In this document: positions 24,812 through 33,077 of the stretch, piece by piece
Position numbering within the stretch: the stretch's first letter is position 1
Layout: every line of letters starts with the position of its first letter
Assembly: GCF_018130065.1 (NCBI RefSeq)
Contig: NZ_JAFCME010000043.1
Span: 1 to 46,524 of the forward strand
Direction of reading: 5' to 3'
Length of the DNA: 46,524 nt
Origin: Bradyrhizobium sp. AUGA SZCCT0158
GTDB taxonomy: Bacteria > Pseudomonadota > Alphaproteobacteria > Rhizobiales > Xanthobacteraceae
Notes under the pieces: generated by a model
Seen by the model: only the letters and a program-made list of their open reading frames with translations
What the model was told of the DNA's origin: nothing
Database searches by the model: none
Made by a program: the position numbers and the translations under genes

Positions 24812-25645
24812 TCAGCTGCGGCTGATGGCCTTGAACTTTCGGGTCTGCTCACGGATCGCGACTTCGACCGGCAACCGCTCCATCGAGGAAGCGCCGTAGA
24901 AGCCGTGGCAATGTCGCGAGGTCTTGATCACGAATTCGGCGTCCGCGGGTTCTGCCACTGGACCGCCATGCACGAGGATGATCGCATCAGGCTTCACCGC
25001 GAGCGCCGCCGCCGCCCAGGCGTCCAGCATGGCCGGAACATCCTCGAGCTTCAGTGCGGTCCGCGCGCCGATCGCGCCGCCGGCGGTCAACCCGAAATGG
25101 CAGACAATGATGTCGGCCCCCGCGCCCGCCATCGCTGCGGCATCGTCGGCCGAGAACACATAGGGCGTCGTCAACAGGCCCTTGGCTCCGGCCAGCGCGA
25201 TCATCTTGACCTCGAGCGCGTAGGACATGCCGGTTTCCTCCAGCCCGATACGGAAGCTGCCGTCGATCAATCCGACCGTCGGAAAGTTCTGTACGCCGGA
25301 GAAGCCCGCAGCTTTTACCTCGTCGAGAAAGCGGTCCATGCTGCGGAACGGATCGGTGGCGCAGACGCCGGCCAGCACCGGGGTCTTCTTCACGACCGGC
25401 AGCACCTCGGCGGCCATCTCCATCACGATGGCATTGGCGTCGCCATACGGCATCAGGCCGGACAGCGAACCACGCCCGGCCATCCGGAAGCGGCCGGAAT
25501 TGTAGATCACGATCAGGTCGATGCCGCCGGCTTCCTCGCATTTGGCTGATAGCCCGGTGCCGGCGCCGCCGCCGACGATGGGCTCGCCGCGCGCGATCAT
25601 GTCGTGAAACCTGGAGAGAAGCGCCTGCCGATCGATCGCTGCCAT
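24812..25645 (-). CDS. phosphoenolpyruvate hydrolase family TIM-barrel protein
   Basis: A 277-residue TIM-barrel protein of the 'PEP hydrolase/predicted signal transduction' family, related to the C-terminal domain of the tomato Tm-1 protein. Supporting segments are EPIVGGGAGTGLSAKCEEAG, GGIDLIVIYNSGRFRMAGRG, LAGVCATDPFRSMDRFLDEV and IGLEETGMSYALEVKMI. The family's reaction is not established. In the plant protein this barrel follows a UPF0261 domain; here that domain is the C-terminal half of the preceding gene (12-base gap), so the products probably work together. Confidence 0.85.
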   Translation of the reverse strand: MAAIDRQALLSRFHDMIARGEPIVGGGAGTGLSAKCEEAGGIDLIVIYNSGRFRMAGRGSLSGLMPYGDANAIVMEMAAEVLPVVKKTPVLAGVCATDPFRSMDRFLDEVKAAGFSGVQNFPTVGLIDGSFRIGLEETGMSYALEVKMIALAGAKGLLTTPYVFSADDAAAMAGAGADIIVCHFGLTAGGAIGARTALKLEDVPAMLDAWAAAALAVKPDAIILVHGGPVAEPADAEFVIKTSRHCHGFYGASSMERLPVEVAIREQTRKFKAISRS

Positions 25646-25657
25646 GCTGTAAATCCC

Positions 25658-27919
25658 CTACCGGCCCGCGGCGCGTGCGCGCGGCCGTGCGCCTTGCAGC
25701 GCGCGAAAATGCTGCACCAGCGCGGCCGCAAACGCCGCGCTGTTGATATGATGCGGAACGCGAACGAGTTGGCGCGACGCCGTCTGCCGCACGCTCGCCT
25801 CCAGCGCGCCGAACAGTGCCTCGCGCGCCGCGGTGTCGAAGAACGGCTTACCCGCCTCGTCGAGCGCCGAAACTCCGCCCTCCGGCAGCAGGAAGCGCAC
25901 CGGGCCTTCCATCAGATTGAGCCGTTCGCCGATCCAGCGGCCCATTGCGGCATTCTCCGCGGGCGTTGTCCGCATCAGGGTGACCTGCGGATTGTGCTGA
26001 TGAAGCAACCGCGTCCGATAGCGCTCGGGGACGCTGTCGGGCGCGCCGAAATTGACCATGTCGAGCGCACCGACCGAACCGACATAGGGAATCCGGGTGC
26101 GGATGATGGCGCCGAACCGGTCCTCGGTCGCGGGAAACACGCCGCCGAACAACAGGTCGGCGATTTCGGTGGTCGAGACGTCGATCACCGCCGGCACCAT
26201 GCCGCCGTCGATCAGCTTCTCCATCGACTGGCCGCCGATGCCGGTGGCGTGGAACACCAGGCATTCGTAATCGTCGCCGATCAGTTTCGTCACCTGCTGC
26301 ACGCAGGGCGTGGTGACGCCGAACATCGTGAGGCCTACCAGCGGCCGGTCGCCACCGGCGTGGCGGCGCGGCGGCGGCGCCTTGCTCGCCTCCAGCCGCG
26401 CCCTCGCCATCCCGGCCATCGCCTGCGCGCCGTTCGCCAGCACCTGTCGCGAAATCGCGTTCAGGCCCTGAACGTCGGTGACGGAATACATCATCATGAT
26501 ATCGGAAGGGCCGACATAAGCCCGCGTGTTGCCGGAGGCGACGGTGGAGATCATCAGCTTCGGCACGCCGACCGGCAGCGCCCGCATCGCCGGCGTCGCC
26601 AGCGCCGTGGCGCCGGAGCCGCCGGCGGAAATAAGGCCGAGCAGCCTGACGCCGTCGCGGCCGGACTTGCCCTTCACCCAGGTCTCGAAAGCCTCCGCCA
26701 TCGCCGCCACGGCGGCGCCGCGGTCGGCATTGAACACCCCGGCGGAACCGCGCGGGTGATGCAGCGCGATTTCCAGCGGCGGCACATCCGCGCCGGAGAT
26801 CCGGCCCGTGGTCGACAGGTCGACCAGCTTCACCGGCAGGCCCGCCGCCTTGATGATGTCGGCGATGAAGCGCAGCTCCTCGCCCTTGGTATCGAGCGTA
26901 CCGGCTACCGCGACGAACGGTTCGTTGAGACCACCTATGCTGCGCCCAACCTTGCGGTCGGACGCGGCGGTCGCGGCGACGACGGGCATGCGCGTCAGGG
27001 TGTGCGCGGACGCCTCGATCCGCGCGGCCGCAACATCGGCGCTCCAGCGGGTCGGCAGCACCGGGTTCGACAAATAGACCCGGATCGGCGCATCGTTGCG
27101 AGCTGGCGCCGCTGCGGTCCGGCGGCCGCCGGGCTCGCTCGCAGAAGCAGGCGGCGGTTCGATCTCCTCGTGGCCATGGCGACCAACGCCGAGCAGGCGC
27201 TGCTGCAGGTCGCGATCGGCTGCCAGCCGCGCCGCCTCGATGACGCGGTTGACCCGGCCGTTGACCATGATCGCGACCGTTTCGGAGATCTCGGTCGCCA
27301 CGCCGATGTTCTGTTCGATGACGAGGATAGCGACGTCGCCTTCCTCGCTCAGCCGCACCAGCATGTCCTCGACCTGCGCGACGATGACAGGCGCGAGGCC
27401 TTCGGTCGGCTCGTCCATGATCAGGAGCCGCGGATTGAGCAGGAGCGCCCGCGAAATCGCCAGCATCTGCTGCTCGCCGCCGGAGAGCTGTGAGCCGGCG
27501 TTGTTCTTGCGTTCACCAAGCCGCGGAAAGGTGTCGTAGACCCGCTCCCGCGTCCAGCCGCCGCGCGGCCCGCGCTGCGCCAGCCGCAAGTGCTCGTCGA
27601 CACTCAGCGACCGCCACAGTCGCCGGCCCTGCGGCACATAGCCGATCCCGAGCCGGGCGATGTCGGTGGTGGAACGGCCGACCAGTTCCTCACCGAACGC
27701 GCTGATCGAGCCGCTCGACACCGGCACCAGGCCCATGATCGCCTTGCACAGCGAGGTCTTGCCCATGCCGTTGCGGCCGACCAGGCTGAGCACACCATCC
27801 TGCAAGGTCAGATCGACGCCCTGCAGCGCGTGCGAGCGGCCGTAATACAGGTTCAGCCCGCTGACCTGGAGCGCCGGCAGCGTGCCGCGTAGCTGCTGAC
27901 GGCGGTCAGTGATGGGCAT
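25658..27919 (-). CDS. LivF-type ABC ATPase fused to a Tm-1-like/UPF0261 domain
   Basis: A 753-residue fusion. Residues 1-250 are a LivF-type ATPase: Walker A GRNGMGKT (48-55), signature LSGGEQQ (145-151), Walker B LLIMDEP (165-171). A Pro/Ala-rich linker (about 254-275) and a LivF-like extension (to about 320) lead to a complete UPF0261/Tm-1 ATP-binding domain (334-740): FVAVAGTLDTKGEELRFIAD, LLGLISAGGSGATALATPAM and CVQQVTKLIGDDYECLVFHA. I see no frameshift, and the junction is in one frame. Direct fusion would put the UPF0261 domain on the cytoplasmic face of the transporter. It overlaps livG by 14 bases. Confidence 0.88.
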   Translation of the reverse strand: MPITDRRQQLRGTLPALQVSGLNLYYGRSHALQGVDLTLQDGVLSLVGRNGMGKTSLCKAIMGLVPVSSGSISAFGEELVGRSTTDIARLGIGYVPQGRRLWRSLSVDEHLRLAQRGPRGGWTRERVYDTFPRLGERKNNAGSQLSGGEQQMLAISRALLLNPRLLIMDEPTEGLAPVIVAQVEDMLVRLSEEGDVAILVIEQNIGVATEISETVAIMVNGRVNRVIEAARLAADRDLQQRLLGVGRHGHEEIEPPPASASEPGGRRTAAAPARNDAPIRVYLSNPVLPTRWSADVAAARIEASAHTLTRMPVVAATAASDRKVGRSIGGLNEPFVAVAGTLDTKGEELRFIADIIKAAGLPVKLVDLSTTGRISGADVPPLEIALHHPRGSAGVFNADRGAAVAAMAEAFETWVKGKSGRDGVRLLGLISAGGSGATALATPAMRALPVGVPKLMISTVASGNTRAYVGPSDIMMMYSVTDVQGLNAISRQVLANGAQAMAGMARARLEASKAPPPRRHAGGDRPLVGLTMFGVTTPCVQQVTKLIGDDYECLVFHATGIGGQSMEKLIDGGMVPAVIDVSTTEIADLLFGGVFPATEDRFGAIIRTRIPYVGSVGALDMVNFGAPDSVPERYRTRLLHQHNPQVTLMRTTPAENAAMGRWIGERLNLMEGPVRFLLPEGGVSALDEAGKPFFDTAAREALFGALEASVRQTASRQLVRVPHHINSAAFAAALVQHFRALQGARPRARAAGR

Positions 27920-28715
27920 GACCGCCTCCGAGATAAAGCTCCTGAACTTCCGGATCGGATTCGATCTCGTCGGACCGGCCTTCCTTGAAGATCCGGCCGT
28001 TGTGCATCATCGTCACGCTGTCGGCGACACGCAGCGCGACATCCATGTCGTGTTCGATAATGATGAAGCCGATATGCGCCGGCAGCGAGGTCAAAATCGT
28101 CACCAGTTCGGCGCGCTCGGTCGGCGACAGCCCTGCCGCAGGCTCGTCGAACAGCACAAAGCGCGGCGCGCCTGATAGCGCCAGGGCAACTTCGAGCTGG
28201 CGCTGCTGGCCATAGGCCAGTTCGCCAACCAGGCGGTCCTTATCGGCGGTCAGGTGCACGGCTTCGACCAGTATTTCCGCTGCCTGCACGAGTGCATCGT
28301 CGGGCCGAGGCCGGACCAGCGAGAAACGGTTTCGCGAAACGCCGCAGCAGGCCAGATAGACGTTGTCCATCACGCTCAGCCCGGTGAAGAGCGAGGAGAT
28401 CTGGTAGGTGCGGCGCAGGCCCCGGCGGATGCGCTCATGAGGCGGGAAGACCGTCACATCCTCGCCAAAAAACCGGACCAGGCCCGCTGTGGGCAGAAAA
28501 TCCCCGGTGATGCAGTTGAACAGCGTGGTTTTGCCCGCGCCATTCGATCCGAGAACGGCCCGCCTTTCGCCCGGTTTCACCGAAAGCGTGACGTCCGAGA
28601 TTGCGGCCAGCGCGCCGAACATCTTGGTGATGCCGCGCAGTTCCAGCGCATTGCCGGAGCTGGCATTGCCGGCCCCGGGCACGTTCATCCGGGAAGACAC
28701 AACGGGCGCGTTCAT
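27906..28715 (-). CDS. livG: branched-chain-type ABC transporter ATPase LivG
   Basis: A 269-residue ATPase of the LivG type. Walker A is GSNGAGKT, the signature region AYGQQRQLEVALAL, and Walker B FVLFDEPAAGLSP. The ATG at 28715 overlaps the livM stop (ATGA). Transporters of this family import branched-chain amino acids, amides, urea and aromatic or alicyclic acids, so the substrate cannot be inferred from the family alone. The catabolic neighbours argue against a general amino-acid uptake role. Confidence 0.92.
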   Translation of the reverse strand: MNAPVVSSRMNVPGAGNASSGNALELRGITKMFGALAAISDVTLSVKPGERRAVLGSNGAGKTTLFNCITGDFLPTAGLVRFFGEDVTVFPPHERIRRGLRRTYQISSLFTGLSVMDNVYLACCGVSRNRFSLVRPRPDDALVQAAEILVEAVHLTADKDRLVGELAYGQQRQLEVALALSGAPRFVLFDEPAAGLSPTERAELVTILTSLPAHIGFIIIEHDMDVALRVADSVTMMHNGRIFKEGRSDEIESDPEVQELYLGGGHAHH

Positions 28716-29773
28716 GCCCCGCCTCCCGTCGTCGCGGCCTTGCGGGCCGCCATCCTCGCGCGCCAGCGATCCCATAGGCCGAGCACGCCATCCGGCGAGA
28801 ACAGCACGATCGCCAGGAAGCCGATCCCGATGATCAGCTTGAAGCGATCCGCCGAAAACCCGAAAAAACCGAGAATGTCGGTCGAGAACACCTGCAGCAA
28901 CACGTAGATGAAAGCGCCGATAAACGGTCCGAGCGGACGGCGCATCCCGCCGACGACAGCGACCACGAGCACATCGATCGCGGAGGAAATGCCGATCGTA
29001 CCCGGCGCGATCTGCGCATTCTGCCAGACCAGAAGAATCCCGCCCGTGGAGGCGAAAACGCTGGCCAGCGCGTAGGCCGCCACGCGATGGGCGGTGACGT
29101 TGAAACCCAGTGCCGCCATGCGGCGCGGGTTGTCGCGCACGCCCTGAAGAGCGAGCCCGAAGGGGGAGCGCGCCAGATAGACCACTGCGCCGTAGCAAAG
29201 CGCGGCGCAGGCAAGGGAGAGGTAGTAGAAAGGCAGGGGATCGCGCCAGTTCACGCCGAAGAGCTTCGGCGGCAACACGAGGTTGAACCCGGAATAGCCG
29301 TTGAAGATGGAGTAGTTCTGTCGTGTGAAATAGAAAAAGGCCGCCGCGATCGCGAGCGTGATCATGATCGTGTAGATGCCATCCGTGCGAACGGCGAGCG
29401 CGCCGCACATCGTCGCGAAAAGCGCCGCGATCAGGAAGGCGGCCGGGAGCACGATCCACCAGGAGAGGCCGAGACTGACATTGGCCGCGCCGGACGGCCC
29501 GAGGATGGCGACCATGTAGCCGGCCAACCCCGCAATCGACATTTGCAGCAGGCTCACCATTCCGCCATAGCCGGCGAGGAACATCAGGCTGAGCCCGATC
29601 ATGCCCAGAATGAAAGTCCAGCCCATGATCTGGAACAGCCAGAAATTGTTGGCCACGATCGGCAGCAACAGCAGTATCAACCCGAGGATCCACCAGGGGG
29701 CGGGAATGCGCTCGGACCACATCCGCTGGTCGACGGGGCTGGCGAAGCGAGGGGCTTGATCGGCAACCGACAT
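28712..29773 (-). CDS. livM: branched-chain-type ABC transporter permease LivM
   Basis: A 353-residue inner-membrane permease with about ten hydrophobic segments (for example WWILGLILLLLPIVANNFWL and LSLMFLAGYGGMVSLLQMSI) and the LivM-type cytoplasmic loop RSPFGLALQGVRDNPRRMAA, which contacts the ATPases. It starts 3 bases after the end of livH and overlaps livG by 4 bases. With LivH it would form the translocation pore. Confidence 0.93.
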   Translation of the reverse strand: MSVADQAPRFASPVDQRMWSERIPAPWWILGLILLLLPIVANNFWLFQIMGWTFILGMIGLSLMFLAGYGGMVSLLQMSIAGLAGYMVAILGPSGAANVSLGLSWWIVLPAAFLIAALFATMCGALAVRTDGIYTIMITLAIAAAFFYFTRQNYSIFNGYSGFNLVLPPKLFGVNWRDPLPFYYLSLACAALCYGAVVYLARSPFGLALQGVRDNPRRMAALGFNVTAHRVAAYALASVFASTGGILLVWQNAQIAPGTIGISSAIDVLVVAVVGGMRRPLGPFIGAFIYVLLQVFSTDILGFFGFSADRFKLIIGIGFLAIVLFSPDGVLGLWDRWRARMAARKAATTGGGA

Positions 29774-29776
29774 GGC

Positions 29777-30793
29777 CTATCGCCTCGTTCCCAGAAGGCC
29801 CTGCGGCCGAAACGCCAGCACCGCCGCCATGATGAGGAAGGTGAGAACGATCGAGTAGGTCGGCGCGTAGACAAACCCCATCTGCTCGGCCACCCCGATG
29901 ATCAGCGCGCCCAAAGCCGCGCCGACGATCGACCCCATGCCTCCGACGATCACCACCACGAGGCTCGCCAGCAGGAAACGTGTGTCCTCCCCCGGCGACA
30001 GCGACTGGAACGTGGCACCGATGATCCCCGCAATACCGGCAAGCCCGGCGCCGAAGCCGAACACCGCCAGAAACACCAAGTGGATGCGCACGCCGGAGGC
30101 GGCCAGCATCTCACGGTCGTCCACGCCCGCACGGATCAGCATGCCGAGCGCGGTGCGGTTCAAAACCAGCCACATCGCGATCCCGATCACGATTGCCGCG
30201 ACCAGGATCCAGACACGCACGGACGGGTAGCGCAGCCACGTGACCACGCCGGTCGCGTCGTTGATGTTGCTCACGAGGGGCAATTCCATCGGCCCCTGCA
30301 GGAATTGCGGAGCGAGAATGGAATAGGATTGCCCACCCCACCACCACAGCATGAGGTCGGCAAACACGATCGAAAGCCCGATGCTGACCAGCGTCTGGCG
30401 GAGCTCCTCGCCTTCCATTTTCGAGAAGATGAAGAACTGCATCAAGAGCCCGATCAGCCCCACGACGATGAACACAATCGGAAATGCCAGCAGCCACGAA
30501 CCCGAGGCGGTCGCGACCTCGTAGCCAACATATCCACCGATCAGGAACAACGACCCATGCGCCAGATTGACGACGCGCATCAGGCCGAAGATCAGCGTGA
30601 AGCCGGCAGCCACGAGGAAATAGAGCGCGCCAAGCGTGATGCCGCCCAAAAGGGCATTCAGGAAAATTTGCTTGCGGCCCCAAACCGCCACCAGTTCGGG
30701 TGGCCAGGGGGCCAGCACAAGACACAGGAACGCTGCGGCCAAGAGGAAAAAGATCAGGCTCCAGAGCGGATAGCGCTTGATGTAATTGTCCAT
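29777..30793 (-). CDS. livH: branched-chain-type ABC transporter permease LivH
   Basis: A 338-residue permease of the LivH type: ALLGGITLGALYFLVAAGFT, IFGLMRVVNLAHGSLFLIGG and the ATPase-contact loop NRTALGMLIRAGVDDREMLA. Several hydrophobic helices are visible. The ATG at 30793 (MDNYIKRYPLW) is preferred to a TTG five codons upstream. It is the first gene of the predicted operon; the upstream 140 bases hold two direct repeats at 30877-30912. Confidence 0.92.
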   Translation of the reverse strand: MDNYIKRYPLWSLIFFLLAAAFLCLVLAPWPPELVAVWGRKQIFLNALLGGITLGALYFLVAAGFTLIFGLMRVVNLAHGSLFLIGGYVGYEVATASGSWLLAFPIVFIVVGLIGLLMQFFIFSKMEGEELRQTLVSIGLSIVFADLMLWWWGGQSYSILAPQFLQGPMELPLVSNINDATGVVTWLRYPSVRVWILVAAIVIGIAMWLVLNRTALGMLIRAGVDDREMLAASGVRIHLVFLAVFGFGAGLAGIAGIIGATFQSLSPGEDTRFLLASLVVVIVGGMGSIVGAALGALIIGVAEQMGFVYAPTYSIVLTFLIMAAVLAFRPQGLLGTRR

Positions 30794-30876
30794 CTCAGAA
30801 CGGCCCAACAGCTTCCCGTGGCGAACTTCGCCACCGTTGGATTGAAGGCTAGATCGAAGTTGCCGGCCTGTCTTTT

Positions 30877-30912
30877 CCCGAACGTCTGTTCTCTAGCCCG
30901 AACGTCTCTTCT
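30877..30912. promoter_or_regulatory. tandem 16-bp direct repeats, probable AraC-family operator
   Basis: CCCGAACGTCTGTTCT (30877-30892) and CCCGAACGTCTCTTCT (30897-30912) differ at one base and repeat with a 20-base period, two helical turns. AraC-family dimers bind direct repeats of this spacing, often next to the -35 box. They lie between the AraC gene and livH, 84 bases before the livH start. The sequence is directly visible; the regulator assignment is inferred. Confidence 0.7.
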
Positions 30913-30933
30913 TTGGAGTGATGCACCTCTTTT

Positions 30934-31770
30934 TCAGTGTGTGAGGCCCGCAACGCTGCGCCGGTAGGCGCTCGGCGGCACGACGCCATTGGCGATGAAG
31001 AACCGCGAGAAGCTCGCCGGGGTCGCAAAGCCGAGATCGAGCCCGATTTCAGAAACCGTTTCCGTGCCTCCGGCCAATCGATCGATCGCGCGCTCCATGC
31101 GCAGGGCGTTGAGGAAGATCGTCGGGGGCAGACCCATCTGCTCGCGAAACAGCTTGAAGAAATGCGGGCGCGAAAGCCCGGCGTTCCGCGAAATCTCTGC
31201 AAGGTCGACGGGCTCGCCAAGCCTCTCGCTCAGCAGGCTGATCGCGCGCCTCAGGCGGAAATCCCGCAGTCCCGAGCAATGGGCAGCCGGCCTGTCAGCC
31301 GCGCTCGTCCACTGCCAGGTCTGATCGAAGGCCGCCTGGGTGAGCGCACTGAGCCGGTCTTCGAAAGAGCCGTCGCAGCCGCCATGGTCGGCGAGAAGCC
31401 GTGCGGTTTCCAGGACAAGCCGGGTGATGTGGTCGCTCATTTCGACGGTAGAGCGGCCGAAGCGCAGGATTTCAAAGGCCGTGTGGCTCGCCTCAACAAA
31501 CCAGCCCGGGCGGATGTAGAGAACGAGCGTCAGCGTTGATTCCCGGCGGTCAACCGGCGCGAAATAATGCGGTTGCCATGGGCTGATTGCCGTTGCGCTG
31601 GAGGGCGTGAGCGGCAAGGCCTTCCCATCGACAACCACGCTGGCGACCGGTCCGCTGACGTGAAAGATCAGGTGCCCCTCGCGATGGGCATGCGGCACCA
31701 TCGGCCGATCCAGCTCATAGAGGCAAGCGCGCCCGAACGCACCATGTGCGACCGCGTGAGCAATACTCAT
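30934..31770 (-). CDS. AraC-family transcriptional regulator
   Basis: A 278-residue regulator. The N-terminal half is a cupin-like sensor domain (PMVPHAHREGHLIFHVSGPV, then TAISPWQPHYFAPVDRRES). The C-terminal half has two helix-turn-helix units (LAEISRNAGLSRPHFFKLFR and SEIGLDLGFATPASFSRFFI). The ATG at 31770 has a GGGGAGGAAA ribosome site and matches the domain start. It lies immediately upstream of the direct repeats and the 17-gene operon and is probably its substrate-responsive activator. The inducer is unknown but is likely the transported compound or a metabolite of it. Confidence 0.9.
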   Translation of the reverse strand: MSIAHAVAHGAFGRACLYELDRPMVPHAHREGHLIFHVSGPVASVVVDGKALPLTPSSATAISPWQPHYFAPVDRRESTLTLVLYIRPGWFVEASHTAFEILRFGRSTVEMSDHITRLVLETARLLADHGGCDGSFEDRLSALTQAAFDQTWQWTSAADRPAAHCSGLRDFRLRRAISLLSERLGEPVDLAEISRNAGLSRPHFFKLFREQMGLPPTIFLNALRMERAIDRLAGGTETVSEIGLDLGFATPASFSRFFIANGVVPPSAYRRSVAGLTH

Positions 31771-31906
31771 CGGTTTCCTCCCCGCCCATCTTTGTGCGCG
31801 GTTATGGAAGAATGTATAAGGAGATCGCGTTGTGACAACAGGCAAATTGCCCCGGCCGCCACCGGTCCAGGCCGTTTGCCCCGCGCCGGGTGCTGCTCGT
31901 TCGTGC

Positions 31907-32962
31907 TCACCAGGCGGCCTCGAGAATGCGGCGGCAGTCGCCTGGAGTCAGCCGTCGGGGATTGGCAAGGGCGCCGGGGTCGTTCGCGGCCATTTCCGCA
32001 AAACGGTCGAACTGGGCCGGATTGATCCCCATCTCCCGCAAGGAGGTCGGCAGGCCGATGGCGCGGGCGAACGCTCCGATGGCGGTGCTCAAGTGCGGCT
32101 CTGGCGTTGTTCTGGTGAAGGTTTCGGCCATGGCGGCGTATCGATCGCCCACGGCTTCGGTGTTGAAGTCGGCCATGGCCGCCATCAATGGCACATGGAG
32201 GTCGCCTTGCAGGACGCCGGGTCCAAGTTCAGCCTTGATCGGATGCGCAAGCGCATCGACCCCGCCGACCGCTTTTTCCAGCGCGAGCCCCGCCGTCAAT
32301 GCCGCGGCCATCAATTCGCGCTGCGCTTCCCGGTGACTGGGCGAAGCAAGCGCCACGGGTAGCCACCGCGTGAGCCGCTTTGTGGCCTCCAGCGCCAGCG
32401 CGTCTGCCGGCGGATGGTAGACGGGGCTGGCGTAGGCTTCGATGGCATGGACCAGCACCTCCATGGCCGCGGCGGCGAGGCGGCGTGAGGACGCTCCCTC
32501 AAGCACCGTCGGATCGGCGATGACCCGGTCGGGGCGCGGGCAGGTGACCGGCTGGCCCTGCCCCAGGCGCACCCGCCGCGCTAATCCGAAATCGCAAAGG
32601 CCGGCAGGAACCGCGATCAGCATGAGGCGTTCGCCGCGCCGCAATGCATGCTCCGCAGCGAGCCGCGCCTGCCCGACGGCCGCAGATCCACCCACGGCGA
32701 TCAGCGTGTCCGTCCGGATGTCACTCATGGCGCTCAGAATCCTGACGGTTGCTTCTCCATGAGGGCTGGCACGATCGGTCCGCGCCAGGCTGATCGCCGT
32801 CTGGCCGAGCGACTCCTGCACGCGCGAGCAAACGGCCGCGCTTCCCGGCTCGCTGTCAACGAGCACCAGCGCCCGAGCGAGCGGCCCCACCTCCTCGGGA
32901 AGCGCATCCTCGATCGCGGCCTCAGCGAAATGGGTGCGTGTGAGATAGTCGATGAGAGTCAT
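31907..32962 (-). CDS. iron-containing alcohol dehydrogenase/maleylacetate-reductase-like protein
   Basis: A 351-residue group III dehydrogenase. The dinucleotide segment TLIAVGGSAAVGQAR (86-100) replaces the usual GGGS. The metal region reads AAMEVLVHAIEAY: Glu168 stands where Fe-ADHs have Asp (Asn in maleylacetate reductases), followed by H172, H240 (ALAHPI) and H256 (GDLHVPL). The N-terminus LTRTHFAEAAIEDALPEEV is like maleylacetate reductases, which act late in aromatic ring degradation. It lies between the binding-protein and AraC genes. The start at 32962 has GGGAG eight bases upstream. The reaction is a guess. Confidence 0.82.
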   Translation of the reverse strand: MTLIDYLTRTHFAEAAIEDALPEEVGPLARALVLVDSEPGSAAVCSRVQESLGQTAISLARTDRASPHGEATVRILSAMSDIRTDTLIAVGGSAAVGQARLAAEHALRRGERLMLIAVPAGLCDFGLARRVRLGQGQPVTCPRPDRVIADPTVLEGASSRRLAAAAMEVLVHAIEAYASPVYHPPADALALEATKRLTRWLPVALASPSHREAQRELMAAALTAGLALEKAVGGVDALAHPIKAELGPGVLQGDLHVPLMAAMADFNTEAVGDRYAAMAETFTRTTPEPHLSTAIGAFARAIGLPTSLREMGINPAQFDRFAEMAANDPGALANPRRLTPGDCRRILEAAW

Positions 32963-33026
32963 CGGAGACGCTCCCGGCGTTTCCGCCGCATGAAGTCTGC
33001 AATGGCGGAATTTCCGAAGGAAGCGA

Positions 33027-33049
33027 TGGCCGGCTGAGAGCACCGGCCA
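33027..33049 (-). promoter_or_regulatory. intercistronic stem-loop after the binding-protein gene
   Basis: TGGCCGG and CCGGCCA form a perfect 7-bp stem with a 9-base loop, 29 bases beyond the stop codon of the binding-protein gene. Such hairpins commonly stabilise or attenuate transcripts after abundant periplasmic binding proteins. No U-run is seen. Confidence 0.4.
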
Positions 33050-33077
33050 CCGAAGATGACATCAGCGGCAGGCGCGC

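Larger units (their letters stand above)
11520..30793 (-). other. predicted 17-gene operon: uptake and Mo-hydroxylase oxidation of an unknown substrate
   Basis: All 17 genes from livH down to the SMP-30/hydrolase fusion lie on one strand with overlaps (ATGA at three junctions, 14 bases at livG/livF) or gaps of 1-40 bases. No convincing internal promoter or terminator is visible. The AraC gene and tandem direct repeats sit immediately upstream. The order is transporter, Tm-1-like and PEP-hydrolase-like proteins, flotillin, two CoxG-like proteins, Mo-hydroxylase subunits, CoxD/CoxE-like maturation factors, then three hydrolases. The operon call is inferred from spacing. Confidence 0.75.

Noticed and set aside
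25604..27493. Long plus-strand frame opposite the LivF-UPF0261 fusion
   Set aside because: The minus strand encodes well-defined Walker and UPF0261 motifs; the plus frame is Arg/His-rich antisense of GC-rich coding DNA.
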